64,000 nucleotides of DNA from Bacteroidota bacterium (GCA_018902795.1 JAHIQD010000020.1:186001-250000), one strand, 5' to 3'; shown: positions 50,754 through 60,086, counted from the first letter of the stretch. Made by a program: numbers and translations. Notes: generated from the sequence alone by a model not told the origin.

Positions 50754-52085
50754 ATGAATATTTCAAAAAATACTTCCCGCAAAGATTTTCTCCTCAATTC
50801 TGCATTGGCAATGGCAGGTTTAACATTAACTTCGGGTATGATGAAGGCAACCTCAGTTTTTGATGATGAAAATATTTCCACAGACCCAAAATTGATCTTA
50901 AAAAATGTTCGGCTCGAAACCGGTTTTCAATATGAAGAAGGGGAAGTGACCTCCACCAAAACAGATCTGTTTCTCATCGAACTTGAAAGGGGTAAGATTG
51001 TAAAGATCGCTCCAAATAATAACGGTGCAAAAGCAATTGACGCAAAAGGATTTCTCATGCTTCCGGCATTTAAAGACATGCACATCCATTTGGACAAAAC
51101 TTTTTACGGCGACAGATGGCAGGCGGTAAGAAAAAGAAAAGGCGGTGTAAAAGGAATGATTGAGCTGGAAGAACAGCTAATGCCCGAACTGCTGAAGACC
51201 TCTACCCGGAAAGCCGAAAAAATGATTGAACTGCTTCATTCCAAAGGAAGCTCTTTTGCCAGAAGCCATGTGAATATCGAGCCCACTTCAAAATTAGATT
51301 CACTGAAAAATCTGCAGACCGCATTGGAAAACAGGAAAAAAACTTTCGGCGCCGAGCTGGTCGCGTTTCCCCAGCATGGCGTTTTTTACAAAAATTCAGT
51401 CCCCTATCTTAAAGAGGCCGCAACAATGAATATCGACTTTATCGGCGGCGTAGATCCATACAGCCTGGACGGATCGATTGAAAAGACGGTTGATTTTACG
51501 GTGCAGCTGGCTTTGGATCATCAGAAAGGAATAGATATTCATCTTCATGAAACCGGAGAATCAGGATTGAAAACTGTAAATTATTTAATTGACAAAGTCA
51601 TTGAAAACCCGGATTTGAAAGGAAAAACTTTTCTGAGCCATTGCTTTGTATTAGGAAAATTAGATCAAAACACACTGCAGGAAACTGCCGAAAAATTAGC
51701 AGATGCACAGGTAGGAATTGTCTCCACAATTCCGTTCGGAAACGTCATCATGCCTCTGCCTGCTTTACAGAAACATGGCGTAACAGTTTTTACAGGGAAC
51801 GACAGCATCGTCGATCACTGGAATACCTTCGGAAGCGGAAGTGTTCTGGAAAAAGCCAATCTCTATGCACAGCTGTATGGTCAGTCCACTGAATTTCTGT
51901 TATCCCGATGTTTAAAACTGGCGACTGCGAATGTGCTTCCTTTGGATGATGAAGGTAATCAGCAATGGCCCAAAGTGGGAGATGATGCAAGTGTGGTTTT
52001 TCTGGATGCAAGCTGTTCGGCCGAAGCAGTTTCCAGAATATCAGACGTAAAATCATTAATTCATAAGGGAAATATCGTATTTTAA
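50754..52085 (+). CDS. Amidohydrolase (cytosine-deaminase-like), probably exported
   Basis: 443 residues. N-terminal NTSRKDFLLNSALAMAGLTL looks like a weak Tat-type or Sec signal. TIM-barrel metal motifs: AFKDMHIHLDKTFYG, RSHVNIEP, DIHLHETGESG, FLSHCF, TGNDSIVDHWNTFG. Best fit is the cytosine deaminase/N-isopropylammelide-like branch of the amidohydrolases; substrate not clear. The ankyrin gene 12 bases downstream is likely in the same transcript. Confidence 0.88.
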   Translation: MNISKNTSRKDFLLNSALAMAGLTLTSGMMKATSVFDDENISTDPKLILKNVRLETGFQYEEGEVTSTKTDLFLIELERGKIVKIAPNNNGAKAIDAKGFLMLPAFKDMHIHLDKTFYGDRWQAVRKRKGGVKGMIELEEQLMPELLKTSTRKAEKMIELLHSKGSSFARSHVNIEPTSKLDSLKNLQTALENRKKTFGAELVAFPQHGVFYKNSVPYLKEAATMNIDFIGGVDPYSLDGSIEKTVDFTVQLALDHQKGIDIHLHETGESGLKTVNYLIDKVIENPDLKGKTFLSHCFVLGKLDQNTLQETAEKLADAQVGIVSTIPFGNVIMPLPALQKHGVTVFTGNDSIVDHWNTFGSGSVLEKANLYAQLYGQSTEFLLSRCLKLATANVLPLDDEGNQQWPKVGDDASVVFLDASCSAEAVSRISDVKSLIHKGNIVF

Positions 52086-52096
52086 TTTAATAATCA

Positions 52097-52777
52097 GTGA
52101 AGATCTTATTTTTTTTATTCATTATTTTTTTGAAGGGTCAAATGGGTAATGCGGACGAAAAAATAACCGTTCAGAACTCAAAAGAAAACATCATGCAACA
52201 GGAAAATCTGGTGACGGCTGTCCTGAAAAATGACACGGTTACCGTAAAAAATGCTTTGGAAAAAGGTGCGGACGTTAATACGGCCGATCAGAAAGGCAGA
52301 TCCCTCCTGCTGATTGCTGTCATCGGAAAACACACGGAAATGGTAAAACTCCTCATCCGTTACAAAGCTGATGTGAATCTTCAGGATGCGCAGAAAGACA
52401 GTGCGTTTTTATACGCTGGAGCAAGCGGACAGACAGAGCTGGTAAAGCTGTTTCTGAAAAGCGGCGCCCGGTTCGATATATTTAACCGATACAACGGAAC
52501 GGCTTTGATACCCGCCTGTGAACGGGGTCACGTGGAAACGGTGAAAGTGCTCGCCAATACCAAAGGTTTCCCTCTCGATCATGTTAACCGGTTGGGTTGG
52601 ACCGCGCTGATGGAAGCCGTCGTTTTGGGGGATGGAAGTGAAAAATATCAGCAGATCATTAAAATTTTAAAACAGGGAGGTGCAGATCTGAACATTCCCG
52701 ACAGAGAAGGCCTAACGGCGCTGCAGCATGCAGAAGCATCAGGGTTCAGAGAAATGGTGAACATATTGGAATCTTAA
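52097..52777 (+). CDS. Secreted ankyrin-repeat protein
   Basis: 226 residues with a GTG start. Signal peptide FFLFIIFLKGQMG. At least four ankyrin repeats: VTVKNALEKGADVNTADQKGRSLLLIAV, HTEMVKLLIRYKADVNLQDAQKDSAFLYA, QTELVKLFLKSGARFDIFNRYNGTALIPA, QIIKILKQGGADLNIPDREGLTALQHAE. Ankyrin proteins act as binding scaffolds; next to an exported amidohydrolase it may serve as its periplasmic partner or inhibitor (inference). Confidence 0.88.
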   Translation: MKILFFLFIIFLKGQMGNADEKITVQNSKENIMQQENLVTAVLKNDTVTVKNALEKGADVNTADQKGRSLLLIAVIGKHTEMVKLLIRYKADVNLQDAQKDSAFLYAGASGQTELVKLFLKSGARFDIFNRYNGTALIPACERGHVETVKVLANTKGFPLDHVNRLGWTALMEAVVLGDGSEKYQQIIKILKQGGADLNIPDREGLTALQHAEASGFREMVNILES

Positions 52778-52844
52778 AATAGGAAGATCTGTCTAAAAAC
52801 TATTTGTTTTAAATTTCACTAATTTTAGGCAAAAATAATTGAGG

Positions 52845-53699
52845 ATGAAGCGAAAACCGGATCACTTTCCTGTTTTGGGAATTGAGGATTTCAGGGATCA
52901 CCTGAATTCCGGAGATCAGCTTTTATTCAATGAACTTCATGGGGAGCGCTCGATTGATCTGCCACACAGCCACGATTTTTTTATCATCAATATTTTTAAA
53001 AAAGGAAAGGGAATACATCTCATCGATTTCGTGTCTTACCCCATTCAAAATAATCAGATCCATGTGGTTTTTCCTGATCAGGTACACCAATGGAACATTG
53101 AAAAGGGAACGGTCGGCTATCAGTTGATGGTCAGCAGATCCTGGTTTGAGAATCTTCTTTCATCGCTTAGGTTTTCTGCTTTATTTTATCAGAGTCATCC
53201 GGCTATTGATCTTCCTGAGGATGTTTTTCAGTCTGTTTTTAAGGAATTTCAATACATTCAAAAAGAAATGGAAGCACAGAATATCTTTTGGCCGATGATA
53301 CAGAAGCGGTGTGAAATCATCGGTTTAATGATCAGCAGATCTGTTGAAGAAAGCTTCAAAGACTATGAAGCAATTCATGCTACTCCTGTAATTTCTAAAT
53401 TTTTAAATTTAATAGATCTCCATTTCAAAGAAGAGCGCTCTGTGTCCTACTATGCCGGGCGACTGCATATTTCGGCGAACTATTTAAATATTATTGCTAA
53501 AAAAAACCTAAACACCTCGGCTTCATCCTTAATTCAGAACAGAATTTTACTTGAAGCAAAACGTCTGCTCAAAGTTTCTGAAATGTCAGTGAAAGATATT
53601 GTGCATGATCTTGGGTTTTATGACCATGCGAGTTTCACGAAATTTTTTAGATCAAATACGGGAATGACACCGACGCAGTTCAGGGATAAGACTTTTTGA
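52845..53699 (+). CDS. AraC family transcriptional regulator
   Basis: 284 residues from the ATG at 52845. N-terminal cupin-type sensor (LPHSHDFFIINIFKKGKGIHLIDF ... VFPDQVHQW), C-terminal double HTH (SVSYYAGRLHISANYLNIIAKKNLNTSAS ... KDIVHDLGFYDHASFTKFFRSNTGMTPTQFR). The two genes before it on the same strand may be targets. Confidence 0.92.
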   Translation: MKRKPDHFPVLGIEDFRDHLNSGDQLLFNELHGERSIDLPHSHDFFIINIFKKGKGIHLIDFVSYPIQNNQIHVVFPDQVHQWNIEKGTVGYQLMVSRSWFENLLSSLRFSALFYQSHPAIDLPEDVFQSVFKEFQYIQKEMEAQNIFWPMIQKRCEIIGLMISRSVEESFKDYEAIHATPVISKFLNLIDLHFKEERSVSYYAGRLHISANYLNIIAKKNLNTSASSLIQNRILLEAKRLLKVSEMSVKDIVHDLGFYDHASFTKFFRSNTGMTPTQFRDKTF

Positions 53700-53774
53700 T
53701 TAAAGGATCTGCGCATCAGGACTGTTTTTCTACTTTTCAGGAAGTAAATAAGCCACCTGCATTTAACATTCCGC

Positions 53775-54371
53775 TTATTTGTTTTTCACATATCTGGAAT
53801 CCTTTACAAAAAAGCGCAAAGGCAGATCAGCGTGTTCCTGTGCATAGGCGATCCCGATTCTTGAACTGACACCGGTTTGGGAAGCAGTGTACGTGATGGC
53901 ACGGTCCTCAATCCAGATCCTTTCGCCGGTAAAAACATCCATATTAAAGGAAGAATCGATCCCTAATGATTTTGCCGCTGATCCGGGTCCTGAAGAAATT
54001 GCGGTGCAGTCTGCCGGCATTTTTCGCCTCATTTCCATGAGCTCCAGTCCTTCCAGAGGTTCAACGCTTCTGATGAGAACACATTTCGGATCATCTTTTA
54101 CCGACGTCACAATGTTCAGGAGATGATGAATTCCGTAGCAGAGATAGACATAAGCGGTGCCCCCTTCACTGTACATCGTTTCCGTGCGGCCAGTGCGGCG
54201 TCCGCCGTACGCATGAGATGCCTTGTCGCCGGTACCGAAGTATGCTTCTGTTTCCACAATAATACCCGCCGTGATGCCATAATCTGTCCGGGTAAAAAGT
54301 ATTTTTCCCAACAGGTCTCTGGCCAGAAATTCGGCATCAGGATTTAAATAGTATGACAGCGGTAATTTCAC
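53775..54371 (-). CDS. DNA-3-methyladenine glycosylase (AAG/MPG type)
   Basis: 198 residues. Family motifs: EFLARDLLGKILF, IVETEAYFGTGDKASHAYGGRRTGRTETMYSEGGTAYVYLCYGIHHLLNIVTS, VLIRSVEPLEG, SSGPGSAAKSLGI. Excises alkylated purines and hypoxanthine from DNA. Normal length. Confidence 0.94.
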   Translation of the reverse strand: MKLPLSYYLNPDAEFLARDLLGKILFTRTDYGITAGIIVETEAYFGTGDKASHAYGGRRTGRTETMYSEGGTAYVYLCYGIHHLLNIVTSVKDDPKCVLIRSVEPLEGLELMEMRRKMPADCTAISSGPGSAAKSLGIDSSFNMDVFTGERIWIEDRAITYTASQTGVSSRIGIAYAQEHADLPLRFFVKDSRYVKNK

Positions 54372-54649
54372 GCAGCTAAAGTATAAAAAGTGCAGTAAAA
54401 AACAATATTCTACACGACAAGTCCGGATGCTGCTGCATTATAATAACCTGTTCATAGGCGGTATCACGGTGACGGACATCAATGTAAATTCCCACGGTCT
54501 GAATGATCCCCTCCGACTTCGGAGATTTTTGCGTTAAGAAACCAAGGGCCGGTTCGGCGCCCCCGCTCCGTACAGTTCCATCGTGTGGGATCAGCCGCTT
54601 TCCAAGATTTCATTTCTGAGCATGAGAAAAAAAAATGATTTACTGTACA
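54372..54649. other. Intergenic stretch
   Basis: A short hairpin CTCCGACTTCGGAG followed by ATTTTT at 54511-54530 could be a plus-strand terminator. The following TTTGCGTTAAGAA resembles the family-i repeat of the 41.9-kb zone (GGAGTTATTTGCGTTAAGAA). No gene. Confidence 0.45.
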
Positions 54650-54681
54650 GTTTATTTTATTAATTTCACTGTAAAATAAAC
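54650..54681. promoter_or_regulatory. Perfect inverted repeat before the FISUMP gene
   Basis: GTTTATTTTA at 54650-54659 and TAAAATAAAC at 54672-54681 are exact complements with 12 bases between; the ATG follows 9 bases later. It may be an operator or form a hairpin at the start of the mRNA. Confidence 0.5.
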
Positions 54682-54689
54682 TCAACACT

Positions 54690-55811
54690 ATGAAAAAATC
54701 CCTCCTCGTCCTGACACTTATTGCAGTGTCCTTCTCTCTGTATGCACAGAAGAAACAGCCCCTGAAGAAACCCGCCGCTGCTGCTAAAACTGCCGCTTCA
54801 AAATACGGAGCGCTGGCGATAGACCGCAGCAATGGTTTTTATTACGGCTGGTCATTTGACTATCCTACATTGGCGGAAGCTGAAAAAAAAGCTGCTGAAG
54901 AATGCATTGCTAAAGGCGGAAACTGCACGGTGGTACTTTCTTATTCAGGAGCCGGATGCGCTGCTTATCGCACCGTGGACGGCAGCCAGGGAACTGCATA
55001 TGGCTGGGGACTGGCAAAAACAAAAGAAGAAGCCGATGCCATTGCAGCCAAAGAATGTCTTAAAAGAAGCGGCGGAGTAACCCCGGCTAATTTTGTCTGG
55101 AGCTGCAACTCCGCAGGAACCGGCATACTGAAAGAAATTTATAATGCCTCGGATGAAATTGAAGCGCCGGTTACGGTAGGGACACAGACGTGGAGCAACA
55201 GAAATCTGGATGTAACTGCTTTCAGGAATGGAGACCCGATTCCTGAAGCAAAAAATGCTGCCGAATGGCAGGAGTTCTGTAAAAATAATAAGCCGGCTTA
55301 CTGCTACAAAAACTTCGACCCGGCCAACGGAAAGAAGTTGGGTAAGTTATATAATTTCCATGCCGTAACCGACTCCAGAGGGCTGGCTCCCAAAGGATGG
55401 CATGTACCCAGCAAAGGCGAATATGAGACCCTCATTGCTTTTCTGGGAGGAAAATATGAAGCAGGGAAAAAACTGCGGGCTAAGACAGGCTGGGATCAGG
55501 CTGATAAAAACGGTTTTGCTTATGGAAACGGTTCCAATTCATCAGGCTTAAACTTTCTGGCGTCAGGTCAGGCCTGGGAAAATGAATATGACGGTCCAAA
55601 CCCACCCGTTTCAAGCGTCTTCAAAGGAAATAACAGTCAGGGCCAGTGGTGGTCTTCGACCATCGACGGTTCCTCACGGTGGAATGACAACGGAGGCCAG
55701 TACGGTTACTATAATAATGGATTTACTTTATATTTCGGCACCAATAATTATACCGGGCTAGGATCGGAAGCTCCACAGAGAGGTTTCTCTGTCCGCCTGA
55801 TCAGGGACTGA
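54690..55811 (+). CDS. Secreted DUF4189 and FISUMP domain protein
   Basis: 373 residues. Signal peptide (LLVLTLIAVSFSLYAQ). Residues about 38-145 match DUF4189 (YGALAIDRSNGFYYGWSFDYPTLAEAEKKAAEECIAKGG ... VVLSYSGAGCAAY), residues about 165-370 match the FISUMP (Fibrobacter major paralogous) domain: VGTQTWSNRNLDVTAFRNGDPI, KLYNFHAVTDSRGLAPKGWHVPS, WWSSTIDG, GFSVRLIRD. Usually a surface or periplasmic protein; function unclear. Confidence 0.9.
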   Translation: MKKSLLVLTLIAVSFSLYAQKKQPLKKPAAAAKTAASKYGALAIDRSNGFYYGWSFDYPTLAEAEKKAAEECIAKGGNCTVVLSYSGAGCAAYRTVDGSQGTAYGWGLAKTKEEADAIAAKECLKRSGGVTPANFVWSCNSAGTGILKEIYNASDEIEAPVTVGTQTWSNRNLDVTAFRNGDPIPEAKNAAEWQEFCKNNKPAYCYKNFDPANGKKLGKLYNFHAVTDSRGLAPKGWHVPSKGEYETLIAFLGGKYEAGKKLRAKTGWDQADKNGFAYGNGSNSSGLNFLASGQAWENEYDGPNPPVSSVFKGNNSQGQWWSSTIDGSSRWNDNGGQYGYYNNGFTLYFGTNNYTGLGSEAPQRGFSVRLIRD

Positions 55812-56025
55812 TTGCCGTTTACAAAAAAGACGTGACCCGATCGCACGGATGGTCTGATTTAAAAAAAATAAAGGCTTGGATTTAATCATCCGGGTCTTTT
55901 TCATTAAACAGAGCAGGCCGGTAATTCCGGTTTGTGCAGTCCACTTCGGAGCCATCTGATCAGGAAAGTAAGTCTTATGGCAATATAAACTTAATGCTGA
56001 AGAAGTTCGCCAAACCATCCCCAAA

Positions 56026-57288
56026 CTACAGCACAGCAAATTTTGACGCGATGTTATCAATGACTTTTACCGGAATATGCTGTTCCTGAGCGATAACACT
56101 GAACATCCCGGTCGCCGACACGGTTTCATCAATGACCGCATTGGGATTTTTCACTGTAAACTGATCTGCGATGATGAGCAGGTCGTCTCTGGTAATGCCG
56201 TTTCTTTTTCCGTTGACCGACAGCGCTCTGGATACTCTTGTATAATGCTTCAAAGCATCTAAAGGATAAGTCAGGTCATAAGCCGGGGCAAGATTCCACC
56301 GGTCTTTTTCTCTGTTGTAGATAAATGAAAAGTTCTTTAAATGATCGTCAATATTGCCAAAAACCAGATTGAAAACCATCCTTCTGAACAGTTGCTCAAT
56401 ATCTTTATGAGGAAGCTTAAGGTCTACGGACAGCCTGAAAAGATTTTCATAAGACGAGTGGTCAGGTTTCTGAAAATCCCAGCCGGTCATCCCCGACGCG
56501 GTGAGGATATGCTGTTTCTCCCCAAACTGTCGGTCAAAGCGTAAAGTGGCAAAATGTCTGTCATCGATCATCCTGGAATCCATCATTTTAATTCCTAAAG
56601 TGGTAGCAATCCGGTAATAAACAAATTCTACCTGTTCTTTGGAATACCCCTCATCTTCGTCAAGCGAAAGTTTGATGAGGTAATGGTGATAATCAGCGGA
56701 AGTCGCCAGGTCACCCGGTATCAGCCGGCCTGTTTCTTTATGTTCTGACACCAGAATCTTCGGCCTTGCACCTCCTGCAGAAGTTCCGATTTTGAAAATA
56801 TTCAGCAGGGCGATATCGCTGAGTCCTTTCTGAGCTGCAGATGCTTTGATATCCAGAACCTTTTTAACAACTTCAGTAATGGCTTCCACGTCAATGGAAC
56901 TGTCAGAGATCAACGCTTTTGCAGGCATGAATTCCAAAGCACCCATCCCCCGCTCTCCCACATAGGTAAGCTGCTCTAACGGGGAAATAGAGGTGAAATC
57001 TTTTTGCGTAGCCTCCAGCCATTCTTTGAAGACGATGTTCCCGAAATAATCCGGCAGGGAATCGGCAATCACCGGCGGCAGGCCCCGGAAAGTGTCGCCT
57101 TCGTATTCTGAAAAAACCTGAACATGGGGACTTCGCCTGATGATATAGGGGAACAGCCTTTTATACCTCTCGAGTTCGAGAAAAGAAGGATTGTACTGGA
57201 AAGAAGATTTGCGCTGATCCTCATCATAACCGACCTTTCCGATTTCCAAACCCTGAAAATGAACCGATATAATTTGATTTTTAGCCAT
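56026..57288 (-). CDS. hipA: HipA family kinase (toxin of type II TA module)
   Basis: 420 residues. HipA motifs: SPLEQLTYVGERGMGALEF, IGTSAGGARPKILV (ATP loop), the catalytic region FNLVFGNIDDHLKNFSFIY (HxDDHLKN type) and WNLAPAYDLTYPL. HipA phosphorylates a tRNA synthetase in E. coli; the target here is unknown. Two bases separate it from hipB. Confidence 0.93.
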   Translation of the reverse strand: MAKNQIISVHFQGLEIGKVGYDEDQRKSSFQYNPSFLELERYKRLFPYIIRRSPHVQVFSEYEGDTFRGLPPVIADSLPDYFGNIVFKEWLEATQKDFTSISPLEQLTYVGERGMGALEFMPAKALISDSSIDVEAITEVVKKVLDIKASAAQKGLSDIALLNIFKIGTSAGGARPKILVSEHKETGRLIPGDLATSADYHHYLIKLSLDEDEGYSKEQVEFVYYRIATTLGIKMMDSRMIDDRHFATLRFDRQFGEKQHILTASGMTGWDFQKPDHSSYENLFRLSVDLKLPHKDIEQLFRRMVFNLVFGNIDDHLKNFSFIYNREKDRWNLAPAYDLTYPLDALKHYTRVSRALSVNGKRNGITRDDLLIIADQFTVKNPNAVIDETVSATGMFSVIAQEQHIPVKVIDNIASKFAVL

Positions 57289-57290
57289 AC

Positions 57291-57557
57291 CTAATACAGA
57301 GATTGTGGATCGTTAAGGTTTTCAATTTTGCCGACAACAAACTGGTTCAGTGATTTTATTTCATCAAAATACTGCAGTACTTTAAGCAGGGTTTCGAGGG
57401 TGGGATTTTCTCCGTTTTCAAGTTTTGCGATCGTAAATCTCGAAAGTTCCAGCTCCTCGGCCAATTCCTGTTTGGTCAGATTTTCCGCTTTGCGCATGGC
57501 TCTGCACCAGCTTCCGATACTGCCTTTCACTTCCTTTATCGTAATAAAATCAAGCAT
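57291..57557 (-). CDS. hipB: HipB family antitoxin
   Basis: 88 residues from the ATG at 57557. Cro-type HTH (LTKQELAEELELSRFTIAKLENGENPTLETLLKVLQYF). It should bind HipA and repress the operon. Putative operators lie upstream: TTATTATAATAA at 57566-57577 and a similar CTTATTATATG near 57605. Confidence 0.92.
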   Translation of the reverse strand: MLDFITIKEVKGSIGSWCRAMRKAENLTKQELAEELELSRFTIAKLENGENPTLETLLKVLQYFDEIKSLNQFVVGKIENLNDPQSLY

Positions 57558-57565
57558 ACCATTGT

Positions 57566-57615
57566 TTATTATAATAATCAAATATAGTAAAAAATCGCAA
57601 TATGCTTATTATATG
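57566..57615. promoter_or_regulatory. Probable HipB operator region
   Basis: TTATTATAATAA (palindrome) and GCTTATTATATG, about 38 bp apart, directly before hipB. Confidence 0.45.
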
Positions 57616-57658
57616 TATCAAATTAAAAATAAAGAATTATAAAAAAGGATTAATTGCG

Positions 57659-57666
57659 TATATTTG
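57659..57666 (+). promoter_or_regulatory. Cassette-type leader of the IS-disrupted gene
   Basis: TATATTTG in ATTGCGTATATTTGGAGTTA; then GCAATGCTATAACG, as typical of these leaders. 47 bases before the ATG at 57713. Confidence 0.55.
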
Positions 57667-57712
57667 GAGTTAGAGGCAATGCTATAACGAAGGAAGCCTA
57701 AAAACCAAATCA

Positions 57713-57850
57713 ATGAATGTAACATCGTGGGAAATATTACTGGGAATTCAAGCCATAATAATTTTTCTTCTAATTATCTTGAGCCCCATTTTTGTTTATC
57801 AAATACTTACGTATAGTTCCCCCGGAAAATCGGACAGTAAGTTTAGTTGA
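57713..57850 (+). pseudogene. Membrane-protein gene disrupted by an IS element
   Basis: 33 codons of host sequence (MNVTSWEILLGIQAIIIFLL, then a second hydrophobic run and QILT) end at the IS boundary 57812; the frame then reads into the IS and stops at 57850. The rest of the gene is not on the far side of the IS, so more than a simple insertion took place. Confidence 0.7.
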
Positions 57851-57873
57851 AAAAAAACAATTAAATTTACAAT

Positions 57874-58146
57874 ATGTCACAGCGAAGAAAATTCAATTCA
57901 GGATTCAAATTTAAAGTAGTAGTTGAAGCATTAAGCGAACGCTACACGATGCAGGAGCTTGCCCGAAGGCATGACCTTCACCCCAATCAGATTTCTTCAT
58001 GGAAGAAAGAATTCCTGCAGAAAGGTGCCGATGTTTTTGGCAAGGAAACTCCTGCGGAAGAGAAAAAAGAGGATGTCGACAAGCTTTATAAGGTTATCGG
58101 TCAGCAGAAAATGGAAATCGATTTTTTAAAAAAAGCCTTGTCATGA
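57874..58146 (+). CDS. IS3-family transposase OrfA
   Basis: 90 residues. HTH (YTMQELARRHDLHPNQISSWKKEFLQKGADVFG) and a C-terminal coiled coil. Stop TGA overlaps the ATG of orfB (ATGA), so reinitiation instead of frameshift may be used. Confidence 0.93.
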   Translation: MSQRRKFNSGFKFKVVVEALSERYTMQELARRHDLHPNQISSWKKEFLQKGADVFGKETPAEEKKEDVDKLYKVIGQQKMEIDFLKKALS

Positions 58147-59003
58147 AACAGTCCCGCAGAGCCCGTAAAGCTCATGTTGACAAGGCAAATGCACTCAGCG
58201 TTAAAAAGCAGTGTGAAGTATTGCAGATTTCCCGCAGCTCCCATTATTACAGGAAAGTTCCGCAGAGCAGTCTGAATCTGGAACTGATGCGCCTGATTGA
58301 TGAGGAATTTCTGAACCGTCCATGGAAAGGCGTTCCCAGAATGACCAACTGGCTACAGCAGGATATGGGGTATACTATTAACAAAAAGCGAGTGGAAAGG
58401 CTTTACCGGCTAATGGGTTTGAGTGCTTCTGCACCGGGACCCGCCACCTCCAAAAAAGGAAAAGGCAAGAAACACAAGATCTTCCCGTATCTTTTGAGAA
58501 ATTTAAAAATTACAGCTCCCAATCAGGTTTGGGCAATGGATATTACTTACATACCTGTGCAGGGCGGCTATCTTTATCTTTGTGCGGTAATAGATCTGTA
58601 CAGCAGGTTTGTGGTAGGTTGGAGCCTGAGCAACACGATGACTTCCGAATGGTGCCGCGATACCGTGGAGACGGCCATTGAAAAATACGGAAGACCGGAA
58701 ATCTTCAATACCGATCAGGGCAGTCAGTTTACGGCAGATCTCTTCACCGAATTTATCACCAAGCAGGGAATAGCCTTAAGCATGGATGGCAAAGGACGCG
58801 CTCTGGATAATATTTTCATTGAAAGGTTCTGGCGAAGTGTGAAATATGAGAATGTATATCTCTATGCTTATCAGGATGGCAGAGCGTGTTTTGAGGGTCT
58901 TAAAAAATACATATCATACTACAATAAAGAGAGAAGGCATCAAAGTCTTGGATATGAAGTACCCGCAGCAATTTATAACCTTTCAAAAAAGATAGCAGCT
59001 TAA
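58143..59003 (+). CDS. IS3-family transposase OrfB
   Basis: 286 residues. DDE residues in WAMDITYIPV, FNTDQGSQFT and IERFWRSVKYE; HTH_21 region near residues 45-100 (NRPWKGVPRMTNWLQQDMGY). Ends with RRHQSLGYEVPAAIY. Looks intact. Confidence 0.94.
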   Translation: MKQSRRARKAHVDKANALSVKKQCEVLQISRSSHYYRKVPQSSLNLELMRLIDEEFLNRPWKGVPRMTNWLQQDMGYTINKKRVERLYRLMGLSASAPGPATSKKGKGKKHKIFPYLLRNLKITAPNQVWAMDITYIPVQGGYLYLCAVIDLYSRFVVGWSLSNTMTSEWCRDTVETAIEKYGRPEIFNTDQGSQFTADLFTEFITKQGIALSMDGKGRALDNIFIERFWRSVKYENVYLYAYQDGRACFEGLKKYISYYNKERRHQSLGYEVPAAIYNLSKKIAA

Positions 59004-59160
59004 TGAATATTCACACAGTTTTTCACATTCCCACACTACACGGAAAAATCTTTGAAGGGATTTTCCCTATGTGGAAATTTGCAAAACTGTTACCCTCAAA
59101 ACAAACAAAATCAAACTTAACTTTTACAATTTACTGTCCAAACTTTGGGGGGAACTATAG

Positions 59161-59511
59161 TATAAAATCCATGCTCCAGGTCACATTAGGATAAATTGGG
59201 CGAACCAATGGCTGTTTTATCCGTGCTGGAAGCCGTTTTTTTCTTTTGTTTCTCAAATTCAGTTTCATTGATTTATAAATCCGGTAAACCCTTTTGTGAT
59301 TCCATCCAAAGCCTAAATTTTTTAACCGGTTATGCATCATCCAAAAACCCCAGGTTTGGTTGGAATCTGCAAGCAGAACAAGTTCTCTTCGGATCTCATC
59401 ATCTGAATTTTTATCTACCTTTCGATAATAAAAAACCGAACTTCTTAAACTAAATATTTTACACGCCTTGCGTAAACTTACTTTATGGAGTTCTTTCGAA
59501 TAATCCACCAA
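59161..59511 (-). pseudogene. Truncated IS3-family OrfB
   Basis: Starts YSKELHKVSLRKACKIFSLRSSVFYYRKVD and breaks off at TWSMDFI, right before the second half of the first catalytic motif. No catalytic triad remains. Confidence 0.88.
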
Positions 59512-59531
59512 CTCACGCTTCTCACAAGGCG

Positions 59532-59798
59532 TTAAAGCTTTTTTTCAATGACATCCTTTAAAACAACAATCTCCAAAGTTTGTTCTGCAACAATCTTTTT
59601 ATACTGAGAAAGTTGCTTCTCCAGCTCCTTCATTTTTGAAAGTTGCTGCACATCCAATCCGCCATATTTGCTTTTCCATTTGTAAAAAGTAGGCTGGCTG
59701 ATGCTGTGTTCCCGGCAAATCTCATTCACTGTTTTTCCTTGATTTTGTTCAGATAAAATCTTGATGATTTGAACTTCTGAAAATTTACTGTTTTTCAT
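59532..59798 (-). CDS. IS3-family OrfA of the truncated element
   Basis: 88 residues, HTH QNQGKTVNEICREHSISQPTFYKWKSKYGG, then a leucine-rich coil. It ends in GAA-AAA-AAG-CTT-TAA, the same slippery site as the IS at 36380. Probably inactive without its OrfB. Confidence 0.9.
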   Translation of the reverse strand: MKNSKFSEVQIIKILSEQNQGKTVNEICREHSISQPTFYKWKSKYGGLDVQQLSKMKELEKQLSQYKKIVAEQTLEIVVLKDVIEKKL

Positions 59799-60086
59799 TG
59801 TCTTCCAAATTTAAAAACTATATTTTTAAATGTTCCGATTTTTGGGGAAGATTTCAATGGTTTTCCTCAGTTGTTCTTCGTTATATTGACCAAAATTTTT
59901 TATCTCAAACCAAAGAACACAAAGGAAAAGTAATTTACTTTCCGATACAAAACTTGCAACCAACTTATAATTAATTGATTATCAATGCTTTAAAATTTCA
60001 AAAGAAACATAATAACTACAGAAATAGGCTGTAATAGGAAGGGAACAACAAAGCAAGTAGAAAAAGTATTTGTAAAGATATAAAAA

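Larger units (their letters stand above)
57812..59159 (+). mobile_element. IS3-family insertion sequence
   Basis: 1348 bp. Inverted repeats TATAGTTCCCCC ... GGACAGTAA (left) and TTACTGTCC ... GGGGGGAACTATA (right). Two genes, overlapping ATGA. No target duplication (CTTACG left, GTATAA right). The left flank is a membrane-protein gene, the right flank is the transposase of another IS, which points to deletion or recombination between two copies. Confidence 0.9.
59160..59856 (-). mobile_element. Truncated second IS3-family element
   Basis: Right part of another IS3-family element, with an end near TGAAATCTTCCCC (minus strand, 59844-59856), a complete orfA and the first 118 codons of orfB. The remainder was lost at the junction with the 57812-59159 element. 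Confidence 0.85.
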
